Assembly: GCF_007109405.1 (NCBI RefSeq)
Contig: NZ_VJOY01000005.1
Location: 39,921-103,920, forward strand
Direction of reading: 5' to 3'
Source: Pseudomonas mangiferae
GTDB taxonomy: Bacteria > Pseudomonadota > Gammaproteobacteria > Pseudomonadales > Pseudomonadaceae
DNA: 64,000 nucleotides
In this document: positions 33,571-41,217 of the stretch, one piece after another
Position numbering within the stretch: position 1 is the first letter of the stretch
How the letters are laid out: every line of letters begins with the position of its first letter
Made by a program: the position numbers and the translations under genes
The notes under the pieces: model-generated
What the model was told of the DNA's origin: nothing
Database searches by the model: none
Seen by the model: the letters and a program-made list of their open reading frames with translations, nothing else

Positions 33571-35400
33571 TCATTTAGTAGACTCGTAATGCTCGAGGAC
33601 TTTAACAATCCTATCTAAAAGCGGACAAAACCCGGAAAAATCTATACTACCCTTCTTAGCTAAAACGACTTTTTTCGCAAAAACCTCCTTTCCATATTCC
33701 TTATCAACATCTATTTCTTTTGTCGGATTGAATTTTTTACCAGAAACAACCTCATCTAACGTTGAGCGGGTAAAAAGATCCTCGATAGCTGTACTTTTAG
33801 CTGCTCCTAGCGGGGTCAAAACAACATACAAATTATAGAAAACATGAATAAATTCAGAATTTCTAAAACTGGATTTTTTCGATCCGACCGGATGAGCAAC
33901 GACCTCTTTCATCTTAGAGCCTTTCAGCAAAGCCTCTACAGAGTTAAAACCAGTGTCGTTATCAAAAACCAAAATCACGGGATTAGACGGTTTAGGCGCC
34001 TTATAGAAAGAATAATTTTTCTCATATGACTCAATGAAGTCTTTTAAATAGGATGCGCCACCGTACAATTGAAGCAAAAACCTGGTTCGCTCACTATACT
34101 TGAAAAAGGAAATCAGCAGATGGTACGGCGCATTAACTGTTTTTGCCTTGGCGAGACGCGGATATGCCGCAACAAGCCTGTTTACTGCTGACTTAAGATA
34201 TAAGTTATCCGTCTTCCCCTCGCAAAGCACTAAAGGCTTTTCATTGGCATAAAAATAACGATAATACAAAAACCTACTAAAAGTTCGCTCTCGCCCACTC
34301 AGAAGCTTACGAGTATTTAACTTGTGGTTCTCTAAAGCATACTCTGGATTCAAAGGTTTTTTTTGGCGCAAACGGTTATAATAATCTACTTGATCAATAA
34401 AGTTCAGGCGCCCTTCCAACTCGAGAACATTGCCATCCTTAACTTTACCGTCTTCTTTAACTAGAAACCTACCCGACTTAAACAGCAGGTGGCATTGAGA
34501 CTTTACCAACCGCCAATACTCACTCTTCACATTTGGCTTTTTGTTGACAACTAAACCAGTGACATCCTGGCGAGAGTCATGATATTGAATTCTAGTCTTC
34601 TTCTCATTCAGCTTGAAATCCGCTCGACCAAATTCCGCCTTCAGATCGTCTCCATAGCTATAAATTCCAGCTATTTCTTTAACAATATTAGAGGGGAACA
34701 ACCGCTCTCTAGTAGAGAACGTAATATCATCAGCATAACGCGAATAAGTGCACGAGCTTTTCTTTGCAAGGGCTGCTAATCGTATATCTAAACCATGTGT
34801 AATCAAGTTTGTTATTACGGGCGAGCAGGGACTCCCCTGTGGCAGCTTATTATCGTAGCAGGCAATTTGCGCAATAACTTTTGCAATCCCAGGGTCCAAT
34901 TTGAAATTATTGTTTGAGATAAAGAACCCGCGCACTCGTCCAAAATTAAAGCTATCAAAAAAATCCTTGATATCTACATTCAATACATTTTTCTTATTTA
35001 AATGCAGTAGCGCATTCGTAATGATAGAACGCTTACGAACGAAGCCATGAGATAGAGTGGATGTAAATACATACTCCACATGCTTTGACCGCTTACCTCC
35101 TGCCTCTTTCTCAGTCTTCGCGAATCGCCCCTTAGGGGCACGCGGCGGTTTTGCCTTATTTATCTCTTCAATACAATCTTGCAGAAGCTCGGACAGAGAT
35201 GACTGGACAAGCTTGAGCCGCTCAGAGGGTGCATTAATGGTTCGCACGCCTCCGCTTTTTTTAGGGATGTCAAAACTGGAATACTGTGTGGCCGGTTTCA
35301 ATACATACAAAAGATACGTGAGCGCGGAAGCTTTAACCCCTAGAAGTAATGCAAGTTGAGGCTTCGTCCGAACCGCCCGCAGAGCATCAATTTTTTTCAT
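33571..35400 (-). CDS. Retron reverse transcriptase fused to Toprim domain (Ec67-like)
   Basis: A 609-residue fusion. RT features in order: first catalytic Asp in VDIKDFF (143), retron-specific NALLH (NAxxH, 129-133), LPQGSPCSP (187-194), RYADDITFS with YADD at 222-225, and retron VTGLVVN (280). The Toprim half has CEGKTD (Glu394) and LVFDNDTG (Asp480, Asp482). From memory it aligns along its length with the Ec67 RT (586 residues), including SFNFGRVRG and HVFYNLYVVLTPL. The start MKKIDALRAV at 35400 is set by that alignment; upstream codons overlap the ncRNA. Retrons of this type protect against phage, with the Toprim domain as likely effector. Confidence 0.92.
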   Translation of the reverse strand: MKKIDALRAVRTKPQLALLLGVKASALTYLLYVLKPATQYSSFDIPKKSGGVRTINAPSERLKLVQSSLSELLQDCIEEINKAKPPRAPKGRFAKTEKEAGGKRSKHVEYVFTSTLSHGFVRKRSIITNALLHLNKKNVLNVDIKDFFDSFNFGRVRGFFISNNNFKLDPGIAKVIAQIACYDNKLPQGSPCSPVITNLITHGLDIRLAALAKKSSCTYSRYADDITFSTRERLFPSNIVKEIAGIYSYGDDLKAEFGRADFKLNEKKTRIQYHDSRQDVTGLVVNKKPNVKSEYWRLVKSQCHLLFKSGRFLVKEDGKVKDGNVLELEGRLNFIDQVDYYNRLRQKKPLNPEYALENHKLNTRKLLSGRERTFSRFLYYRYFYANEKPLVLCEGKTDNLYLKSAVNRLVAAYPRLAKAKTVNAPYHLLISFFKYSERTRFLLQLYGGASYLKDFIESYEKNYSFYKAPKPSNPVILVFDNDTGFNSVEALLKGSKMKEVVAHPVGSKKSSFRNSEFIHVFYNLYVVLTPLGAAKSTAIEDLFTRSTLDEVVSGKKFNPTKEIDVDKEYGKEVFAKKVVLAKKGSIDFSGFCPLLDRIVKVLEHYESTK

Positions 35401-35425
35401 ATGCACACAAGGTGAAGAGAAGAGG

Positions 35426-35550
35426 TGGCTTATGGGCACTCCTTCGCAAACTTGAGGGACCGTCGAGAGTCGACAAGTCTCATAGGGCAGTCCATTCGGA
35501 CATTGTTTTCACTGATCGCGATCCGCGATCCAAAATCTGCCCATAAGCCA
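35426..35550 (-). ncRNA. Retron msr-msd RNA (Ec67-like)
   Basis: On the minus strand, a1 (TGGCTTATGGGCA, 35550-35538) is a perfect 13-base complement of a2 (TGCCCATAAGCCA, 35438-35426). The likely branch guanosine is at 35537, directly after a1 as in Ec67. The msr has a GATCGCG/CGCGATC hairpin (loop GAT) and a short GTCC-GAAT-GGAC hairpin. The msd has a long imperfect hairpin around TCGACTCTCGA. GCGAAGGAGTGCC before a2 is identical to the Ec67 msd end as I remember it. The RT gene starts 26 bases downstream. A TTGAAC (35585-35580) is a possible -35 for it. Confidence 0.88.
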
Positions 35551-35904
35551 GCCCCGACGCTATCAAAATGACACCATTCGTTCAACCCAGATTTCAGGGT
35601 GCTCATTAGACTTATTACTTCACCTGCATAGGCGCGTCTCCACAGCCACTAGCTTCCCCTCTGAGGCGTGCCGTACGCCAGAATGGCTAACCGAAATTCT
35701 GGCTGCTTATGGGGCCCGCAATGATGGTTGTTTCCACGGTCCCAAGAGCATCCCACACCAACAAAAAGTACAATCGCAGCACAGCGCCTAGCTTTGGTCA
35801 GTTTCCTCAAATTACGGTAAGCGCCAGCAACCACGCTACTTCCAGCTAACTGTACTTACGCTCAGCTACGCACGGTTTCACTAGGCTTGCAGCGTTTCTG
35901 GGCA
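35551..35904. other. AT-rich island tail between retron and attR
   Basis: 354 bases. The first ~60 probably hold the retron promoter (minus strand). The rest carries no convincing gene: a 61-codon frame on the minus strand has no ribosome-binding site or recognisable motif. Short related words near 35837-35870 (AGCTAAC, CAGCTACG) could be leftover integrase arm sites, but this is a guess. Confidence 0.4.
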
Positions 35905-35979
35905 ACTCATAATCCTTTGGTCCACGGTTCGAGTTCGTGTGGGCCCCATCTTCAAAGCCACGCACTGCGCGGCTTTCTG
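35905..35979 (+). repeat. Island right attachment site (attR)
   Basis: Copies the tRNA 3' half (35905-35946; 41 of 42 positions identical to 29019-29060), lacks the ACCA end, then continues with a diverged copy of the terminator (TTCAAAGCCACGCACTGCGC). It defines the right boundary of the AT-rich segment; core-like GC content resumes immediately after. Confidence 0.85.
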
Positions 35980-35981
35980 GG

Positions 35982-36475
35982 TTGCGACACCAAGCGCTCA
36001 AGGAGCTTCGCGAAGCGGTGGCCGGCGAGCTGCTGGAAAGCCTGCTGCACATTTCGCCGACCCGGTTCGAGGTCATCGTGCTGGATGTACTGCACCGTCT
36101 GGGCTACGGCGCCAGCCGCAATGACCTGCAGCGGGTCGGCGGCACGGGGGACGCGGGTATCGACGGCATCATCTCGCTGGACAAGCTGGGCCTGGAGAAG
36201 GTGTACGTGCAAGCCAAGCGCTGGCAGAACACCGTTGGCCGCCCGGAGTTGCAGGCGTTCTATGGAGCGCTGGCGGGGCAGAAGGCCAAGCGTGGCGTGT
36301 TCATCACGACCTCGGATTCACCGCTCACGCCGTCGCCTTCGCCAGTTCGGTCGAGGGCATCGTCCTGGTGGATGGCGCGCGCCTCGTGCACCTGATGATG
36401 GATCACGAAGTGGGCGTGACGGCCCGGCTGCTGAAGGTCCCGACCCTGGATACCGACTACTTCAACGAGGACTAG
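35982..36475 (+). pseudogene. Mrr-type restriction endonuclease remnant, 5'-truncated and frameshifted
   Basis: The reading frame ALKELREAVAGELLESLLHIS...FEVIVLDVLHRLGYG...GGTGDAGIDGIISLD...VYVQAKRW matches the catalytic domain of Mrr endonucleases, including the QAKRW active-site segment. The usual ~150-residue N-terminal winged-helix domain is missing: homology begins exactly at the attR border. After GVFITTS (about 36317) one base appears lost; the frame continues one register over as FTAHAVAFASSVEGIVLVDG...TDYFNED before a stop at 36475. It is probably inactive. Confidence 0.75.
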
Positions 36476-36584
36476 CCGCACCACCGGGTACGGACAGGAA
36501 AGCGGCATGCCGTGACCTGCGTCCCGATTCGGTGGCATCCCGGTGCTACCATTCGTCCCTTTTCCGGAAAGTTCCCTGAAAAGG

Positions 36585-37682
36585 ATGCGGCGCGTGAAAT
36601 ATTTATGGCTTCAGGTGGCTCGGGGTGTGGCGGCGTTGGGGGTGCTGTTCTTCCATGTTTCCACGTGCTGGCAGGAGATCGCCTGGATGGCGCCGGTGGT
36701 GGCAGCCGCACACTGGGGGTTCTTCGGCGTCGATATCTTCTTCGTGTTGAGCGGGTTCGTGATCGCGGCGTCCATTACCCGCAAGCAGGGGCAGGCCGAC
36801 GCACTGCAGTTTCTCGCCCTGCGCTTCGCCCGCATCTACCTGGGCTATTGGCCGGCGCTGCTGTTGTTCGTGGCGGTGGCCTGGTACGTGAATGGGGTCT
36901 CGCTCCCCCTGGAGAAGGCCTGGCAGAGCGTGTTCCTGCTGTCGGGCAAGATCGAGAACCACTGGCTGGCGATCGCCTGGTCGTTGTTCTTCGAGTTGTA
37001 TTTCTATGCCCTGGCGGCGTTGCTGATCGCGCGGGTATCGCCGGAGAAACGGGCGCTGGCCATCAGCGTGGCGATGGCGGTGATCGCGGCCTGGAACGCG
37101 GGCTGGCTGGTGCTGAATGCGGAGACGGTGCAGGCCGGCCTGCAACCCAGGCGCGACGTGCTGTCCGGGCTGGTGCTGGAGTTCCTCATGGGCTGCCTGC
37201 TGTATGAACTGCGCCACCTGTGTTCCTTCAGCGCCCTGAAAATCCTCAATCTGTCGAGCCTGGTCGTGGTGACGTTCGCCGTCGGCACGTTCAGCCACTG
37301 GTTCGACAAGATCGAGGTGCTGCGGGTGGGCAGTTTCGGGCTGTCGGCCGCTGCGCTCATCGCGGTTGCCCTGTGCCTGGAGGACTCGCCCTACCGACCA
37401 TGGCGCTGGCTGGTGTTGACCGGGGACAGTTCCTACGCCCTCTACCTCACCCACATCGTGGTGATCAGCCTGGCGGTGACCGCCAGCACGTCGCTGTTCA
37501 TCGGCACGCGGTTGTACACCCTCAACCTGCTGCTGATCCCCTTGTACGCCTGGTTGTTCGCGGCGGCCTGGTACCGCTGGCTGGAGCATCCGCTCTACGA
37601 GGCCGCCAAGGGGCGCCTCTCCGCGCTCTTCGCCCCCCACGGGTCCGACGGGTTGGTGTCACGGGACACGCGGGGGTCGTGA
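36585..37682 (+). CDS. Acyltransferase family 3 (OafA/YrhL-like) membrane protein
   Basis: About 365 residues with around ten hydrophobic helices. Family motifs: ARGVAALGVLFFHVS at the N-terminus with the conserved His, FFGVDIFFVLSGFVI near residue 45, LRFARIYLGYWPA, and YALYLTHIVVI late. These enzymes O-acetylate or acylate cell-surface polysaccharides using the periplasmic His. ATG 36585 overlaps its own AAGGA element, so the in-frame GTG at 36594 (eight bases after AAGGA) is an equally good start. The substrate is unknown. Confidence 0.85.
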   Translation: MRRVKYLWLQVARGVAALGVLFFHVSTCWQEIAWMAPVVAAAHWGFFGVDIFFVLSGFVIAASITRKQGQADALQFLALRFARIYLGYWPALLLFVAVAWYVNGVSLPLEKAWQSVFLLSGKIENHWLAIAWSLFFELYFYALAALLIARVSPEKRALAISVAMAVIAAWNAGWLVLNAETVQAGLQPRRDVLSGLVLEFLMGCLLYELRHLCSFSALKILNLSSLVVVTFAVGTFSHWFDKIEVLRVGSFGLSAAALIAVALCLEDSPYRPWRWLVLTGDSSYALYLTHIVVISLAVTASTSLFIGTRLYTLNLLLIPLYAWLFAAAWYRWLEHPLYEAAKGRLSALFAPHGSDGLVSRDTRGS

Positions 37683-37822
37683 TCGCTCGAAGGCGCTGAA
37701 ATGCGCCCGCTCACCAGAGCGGTCGGTCGCGCGGCAGAACAACCTGGGAAGGCTGCCGTCACCTCGCCTGGTGAACGGCGCATCCGCCAGCGGACCGGTC
37801 AGGCCGGCCCGCCGGGGCGGGG

Positions 37823-38020
37823 TCAGCGGTGGGCGGTGCGGGCGCGACCGCTGCGTGGGGTTTCGCGGATGTGCAGCCGGCAGGCCAGGCGCTCGATCAC
37901 CTGGAGGGTGACGGCTTCGGGACGGGCGGTACGCCGGGTGGCCGGCGCGTCCGGGTCTTCGGCTTCGAGTTGCAGGTGGGGATCGTATACGTCCAGGCAG
38001 ATCGCCTTGAAAGTGCCCAT
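37823..38020 (-). CDS. Small conserved hypothetical protein
   Basis: A 65-residue soluble protein, MGTFKAICLDVYDPHLQLEA..., with an Arg-rich tail. The ATG has GAGGAG eight bases upstream, which supports a real gene. There are no recognisable motifs; I do not know its function. Confidence 0.55.
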   Translation of the reverse strand: MGTFKAICLDVYDPHLQLEAEDPDAPATRRTARPEAVTLQVIERLACRLHIRETPRSGRARTAHR

Positions 38021-38303
38021 GGCATTTCTCCTCGCCGGTGTAACCGGCACAGAACGGTAGCAGGTGCGCAAACAGTGCGTGGCAAGGACCGGAAGGTCGT
38101 AAACGGTATTGTTCTGGGCGGGACGGCGAATTCCGCGCGATTGGAACGTCAGACTTTCCGCCCGGGACGGGCAGGCGTCAATGGACGGGATGTCGCAGGA
38201 CGACCGACGGAAGCGCGCGGCAGAGCGGCCCCGCGGCCTGGGGCAAGGCGGGGAAAAAATCCGCCGTCCCTGGCGGTCGCGAGTCCGCGAAAACGGTAAG
38301 CGG

Positions 38304-39011
38304 TCAGGTCAGGCTGGCGTGGGGGCCGGTGAGGTAGTCCAGCAGGCGGAACAGGGTCGGCGCCATGGCGCTGCACTGGGGGAAGCCGTCGCGGATGCCG
38401 GCGCGGTCCTGAACGGCGCCCGGGCGCTGCAGGTCATCCGGGCAGGCGTCCAGCAGCGCGTCCAGGCTCTCCGGTGTGCTCTCCAGGTGGCACTGCAGGG
38501 CCACCGCCCGCTCGTGCCAGACGAAGCCCTGGTTCTCGCAGGCGGCCGAGCGGAACAGCGGAATGGCATGGGCCGGTCGCTCGAAGGTTTCGCCGTGCCA
38601 ATGCATCGCCATCAACCGCTGCGGCAGCATTCGCCCCAGGGGCGACGCCTCGCTGTCGGCGTGTTTCTCCAGCGGCCACCAGCCGATCTCCGCCTGGGGA
38701 TTGGCCATCACCCGCGCGCCGAGGGCCTCGGCCAGCAACTGGCCGCCGAGGCAGATGCCCAGCACGCGCTTGCGGCTCATCAGCGCCTGGTGGATCAGGC
38801 GCTTCTCCGCAGACATCCACGGATGCCCGGTCTCGTCGTGGACGCTCATGGGCCCGCCCAGGACGATCAGCAGGTCGAAGTCGTCGAGGGCCGGCAGCGT
38901 CGGGTCCTCGTAGAGCGGGTGGATACGCGCCTGGACCGGGCGCAGTTCGAGCCACTGGGCGATGCGCCCGGGACCTTCGAATGGAACGTGCTGGAGAATC
39001 GCGGCACGCAT
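38304..39011 (-). CDS. Class I glutamine amidotransferase-like protein
   Basis: A 235-residue stand-alone GATase1 domain. LIVLGGPMSVHDE near residue 55, the nucleophile elbow GICLGGQLLAEALGA with Cys near 90, and a HWHGETFE His region near 140 are present; a Glu shortly after the second His completes the triad pattern. Members act as GMP-synthase-like or gamma-glutamyl hydrolases on amines. It is separated by one base from the aminotransferase-like gene, with which it is paired in P. aeruginosa as I recall. Confidence 0.85.
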   Translation of the reverse strand: MRAAILQHVPFEGPGRIAQWLELRPVQARIHPLYEDPTLPALDDFDLLIVLGGPMSVHDETGHPWMSAEKRLIHQALMSRKRVLGICLGGQLLAEALGARVMANPQAEIGWWPLEKHADSEASPLGRMLPQRLMAMHWHGETFERPAHAIPLFRSAACENQGFVWHERAVALQCHLESTPESLDALLDACPDDLQRPGAVQDRAGIRDGFPQCSAMAPTLFRLLDYLTGPHASLT

Positions 39012-39012
39012 G

Positions 39013-40152
39013 TCAGACCTCCTCTGCCGCCAGGACCCGGCAGCGCGCGAACGCGCGGGCCAGGCGCTTGAGCATTTCATCGATGTTGCCGTGGCTGATG
39101 GTCAGCGCCGGCGTGAAGCGCAGGCAATTGGCCTGGGCGGGGGGCAACAGCAGGCCTTCGTCGAGGCCGGCGGCCACCACCGCGGGCGCCGACTGGCGGA
39201 TCAGCGGCAGCCCCAGGAGCAACCCCTGGCCGCGCAGCGGGCCATGCCCCTGGCGGCGGGCGACCCGCGCCAGGCCGTCCCGCAGGTGATCGCTGGCACG
39301 CCGGACGCGGACCAGGAAATCCGGCTCCAGCACGCTGTCCAGCACCGCCTGGCCGGCAGCGCTGACCAAGGCGCCACCCTGGGGCTCGTTGCAATCGCCT
39401 GGTTCAAGGCAGCAGGCATTGCCCCGGGCCAGCAGCGCCGCCAGGGGCAGGCCGCCCCCCAGCCCGCTGCCCAGCAGCAGGACGTCGGCGCGCACGCCGT
39501 ACAGCTCCTCCGCCAGCAAGGCGCCGCAGCGGCCGATGCCGGTACGGGTCTCGTCGAGGATCAGCAACACACCGTGCGCCTGGCACAGCCGGGCGGCGCC
39601 CTGGAGGTAATCGAGGGTGGCCGGGACCAGGTCCACCGCATCCACCGGCGCCAGCACCAGCGCCACGCGGTCGGGGCGAATGGCCGCCTCCAGGGCGTCC
39701 AGGTCGTTGTAGGGGAGCTGGACGAGGCCCGGCTCGGGGAGGGCATGCCCCCTCGGAGCGCTGCCGGCCAGCAGGATGCCCGCGGCGCCGTCCCGGTGCA
39801 GGCGACCCCATTTACGGGCCAGGGCGAGTGCCCCGCGCAGGGCCTCGGCGCCGTCCACGCAGAGCTGCACCTGCTCGCTGGCGGTGGCCTGGCAGAGGCG
39901 CGCCGCCAGGTCCAGGGTGGCACGGGTGTGCAGCGCGGGCCCCGGCTGGATCAGCCGCTCCGCCTGGTGGCGCAGGGCGTCCACCAGCACCGACGGGCTA
40001 TGACCCAGGCTGTTGCTGCCCCGGCCCTGGCTGAAATCCAGGTAGGCGCGCCCGTCGGTATCCCAGAGCCAGGAGCCTTGCCCGCGGGCGAAGACCGGCT
40101 GCGGCCGCTCCAGGGTGGGCATCAGGCGCCGGCTGGCGAGGGGATCACGCAT
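39013..40152 (-). CDS. Class III aminotransferase-like protein lacking the PLP lysine
   Basis: A 379-residue fold-type I, class III (ArgD/GabT-like) protein. Family landmarks remain: GRAYLDFSQG, SNSLGHSPSVL, VDGAEALRGALALAR, and LLILDETRTGIGRCG with the PLP-contacting Asp. At the Schiff-base position, where the family reads A-K-x-LGGG, this protein has GSGLGGGLPLAAL, so the catalytic lysine is replaced (Ser/Gly). Unless a sequencing error is present, it cannot act as a normal transaminase. It overlaps the upstream 79-residue gene by eight bases. Confidence 0.8.
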   Translation of the reverse strand: MRDPLASRRLMPTLERPQPVFARGQGSWLWDTDGRAYLDFSQGRGSNSLGHSPSVLVDALRHQAERLIQPGPALHTRATLDLAARLCQATASEQVQLCVDGAEALRGALALARKWGRLHRDGAAGILLAGSAPRGHALPEPGLVQLPYNDLDALEAAIRPDRVALVLAPVDAVDLVPATLDYLQGAARLCQAHGVLLILDETRTGIGRCGALLAEELYGVRADVLLLGSGLGGGLPLAALLARGNACCLEPGDCNEPQGGALVSAAGQAVLDSVLEPDFLVRVRRASDHLRDGLARVARRQGHGPLRGQGLLLGLPLIRQSAPAVVAAGLDEGLLLPPAQANCLRFTPALTISHGNIDEMLKRLARAFARCRVLAAEEV

Positions 40153-40384
40153 GGTCGGGCACCTGCTCGTGGCGGTATTCGATGCCCAGCAGGCGTAGCC
40201 CGTCCGGGCCCTGTTCGAGAATCCGGCGCAGCTCGCGGCGGCGTTCGATACGCAAGGCGAAGCCTTCCTCGCCGGGGAACCGCCGACGCAGTTCGCGGCA
40301 GACGTCCACGTAGCGGGCGCAGTCGACGCTCAGCTCGGCGAGCAGCTGGCCCTCTCGTAGCAGGGCGATGCGGTAGTCGCTCAT
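40145..40384 (-). CDS. Small conserved protein between MOSC and aminotransferase-like genes
   Basis: A 79-residue soluble protein (MSDYRIALLREGQLLAELSV...) with many Arg/Glu residues. It overlaps the MOSC stop by four bases (ATGA) and the aminotransferase-like start by eight, so it is embedded in a tightly coupled operon, which is the best evidence it is real. No family recognised. Confidence 0.7.
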   Translation of the reverse strand: MSDYRIALLREGQLLAELSVDCARYVDVCRELRRRFPGEEGFALRIERRRELRRILEQGPDGLRLLGIEYRHEQVPDHA

Positions 40385-41079
40385 GCCCGTTTGCCCTCCA
40401 GCGGGAGCCCGCTCAGGCGCGCCGACCAGTCCTCCACCTGGTGGCTGGCCAGGCGCCGCGCGGCGATGTCGCGCCAGCGGGCGGACAGCGCGGGGCAGTC
40501 GAGCAGCAGGCGCAGGCCGGCCCGGTCCAGGGGGTCGTGGTAGAACTGCTGCATCGCGCGGGCGACGGTCAGGCCCGGATAGCTGCGTTGGACGAGTTCG
40601 ATTCCGTCGTCGACGCTGACGAACCCCGGCTGCAGCACCCGGTAGAACCAGCCGCAGCGACCACTGTCCTGCACCTGCTGGGGCAGCTCGGGCAGGGTCC
40701 AGCGGCGGCTCAGGCGGTAGCAAGGGGAACGCGGCTGGCTGACCTGCAGGAGTGCACCGCCCCAGTGGAACAGGTCGCCGATGCAGACGTTCCGTTCGGT
40801 GAGACCGGTGGTGGAGAGGTTCTCGCCGAAGGCCGGCGTCGGCCAGGCCAGGTGGGGGTAACGCTGCCGCCAGTAGGCGTAGTGCTCGGCCGGGTAGTGG
40901 TGCACGGCCCGCTCCGGGCCGCCGTGGAAACGCGGGTCACCCTGCTCGTCGCTCCCCAGCCCCTGGGGCCATAGCCACAGCCGCTGTGTCACCGGCTTCT
41001 TGTCGATCGCGCTGCACAGACCGCCACCCAGTTCTTCGGCTTTGCCTATGAAAACCCCCGCTACCCGCACCGCGTCCAT
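40381..41079 (-). CDS. MOSC domain protein (YiiM-like)
   Basis: A 232-residue protein with a MOSC (molybdenum cofactor sulfurase C-terminal) domain: DPRFHGGPERAVHHYPAEHY, FGENLSTTGLTE and SQPRSPCYRLSRR with the conserved Cys, followed by a 3-alpha domain as in YiiM. YiiM-type proteins use molybdenum cofactor to reduce N-hydroxylated compounds. It is first gene of the four-gene run MOSC / 79-residue protein / aminotransferase-like / amidotransferase, divergent from the LysR gene. Confidence 0.85.
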   Translation of the reverse strand: MDAVRVAGVFIGKAEELGGGLCSAIDKKPVTQRLWLWPQGLGSDEQGDPRFHGGPERAVHHYPAEHYAYWRQRYPHLAWPTPAFGENLSTTGLTERNVCIGDLFHWGGALLQVSQPRSPCYRLSRRWTLPELPQQVQDSGRCGWFYRVLQPGFVSVDDGIELVQRSYPGLTVARAMQQFYHDPLDRAGLRLLLDCPALSARWRDIAARRLASHQVEDWSARLSGLPLEGKRA

Positions 41080-41169
41080 CGTGCCTCTACCCCGCTATAG
41101 GCTCTCTCGATGGGCGCTAGCCTAGGCAGGCGCAGGACGCCTGGCCATTTCGATTTTCCAGCTTTTTCC

Positions 41170-41184
41170 ATAAGCACGGCTTAT
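41170..41184. promoter_or_regulatory. LysR-type T-N11-A palindrome in divergent promoter region
   Basis: ATAAGC-ACG-GCTTAT is a perfect 6-3-6 inverted repeat with the T-N11-A core of LysR regulators. It lies 33 bases before the LysR start and about 90 before the divergent MOSC start, the standard place for autoregulation plus divergent control. Confidence 0.65.
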
Positions 41185-41217
41185 CATTTTCCGCTTCGAG
41201 AGCTCGAGGCCGTTCCC

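Noticed and set aside
33571..35400. Group II intron or DGR reverse transcriptase as an alternative for the RT
   Set aside because: NAxxH and VTG motifs, the Toprim fusion and the adjacent msr-msd RNA all indicate a retron; no maturase domain, variable repeat or intron structure is present.
35649..35834. 61-codon frame on the minus strand inside the island tail
   Set aside because: No ribosome-binding site or motif; the length is expected by chance in this AT-richer segment.
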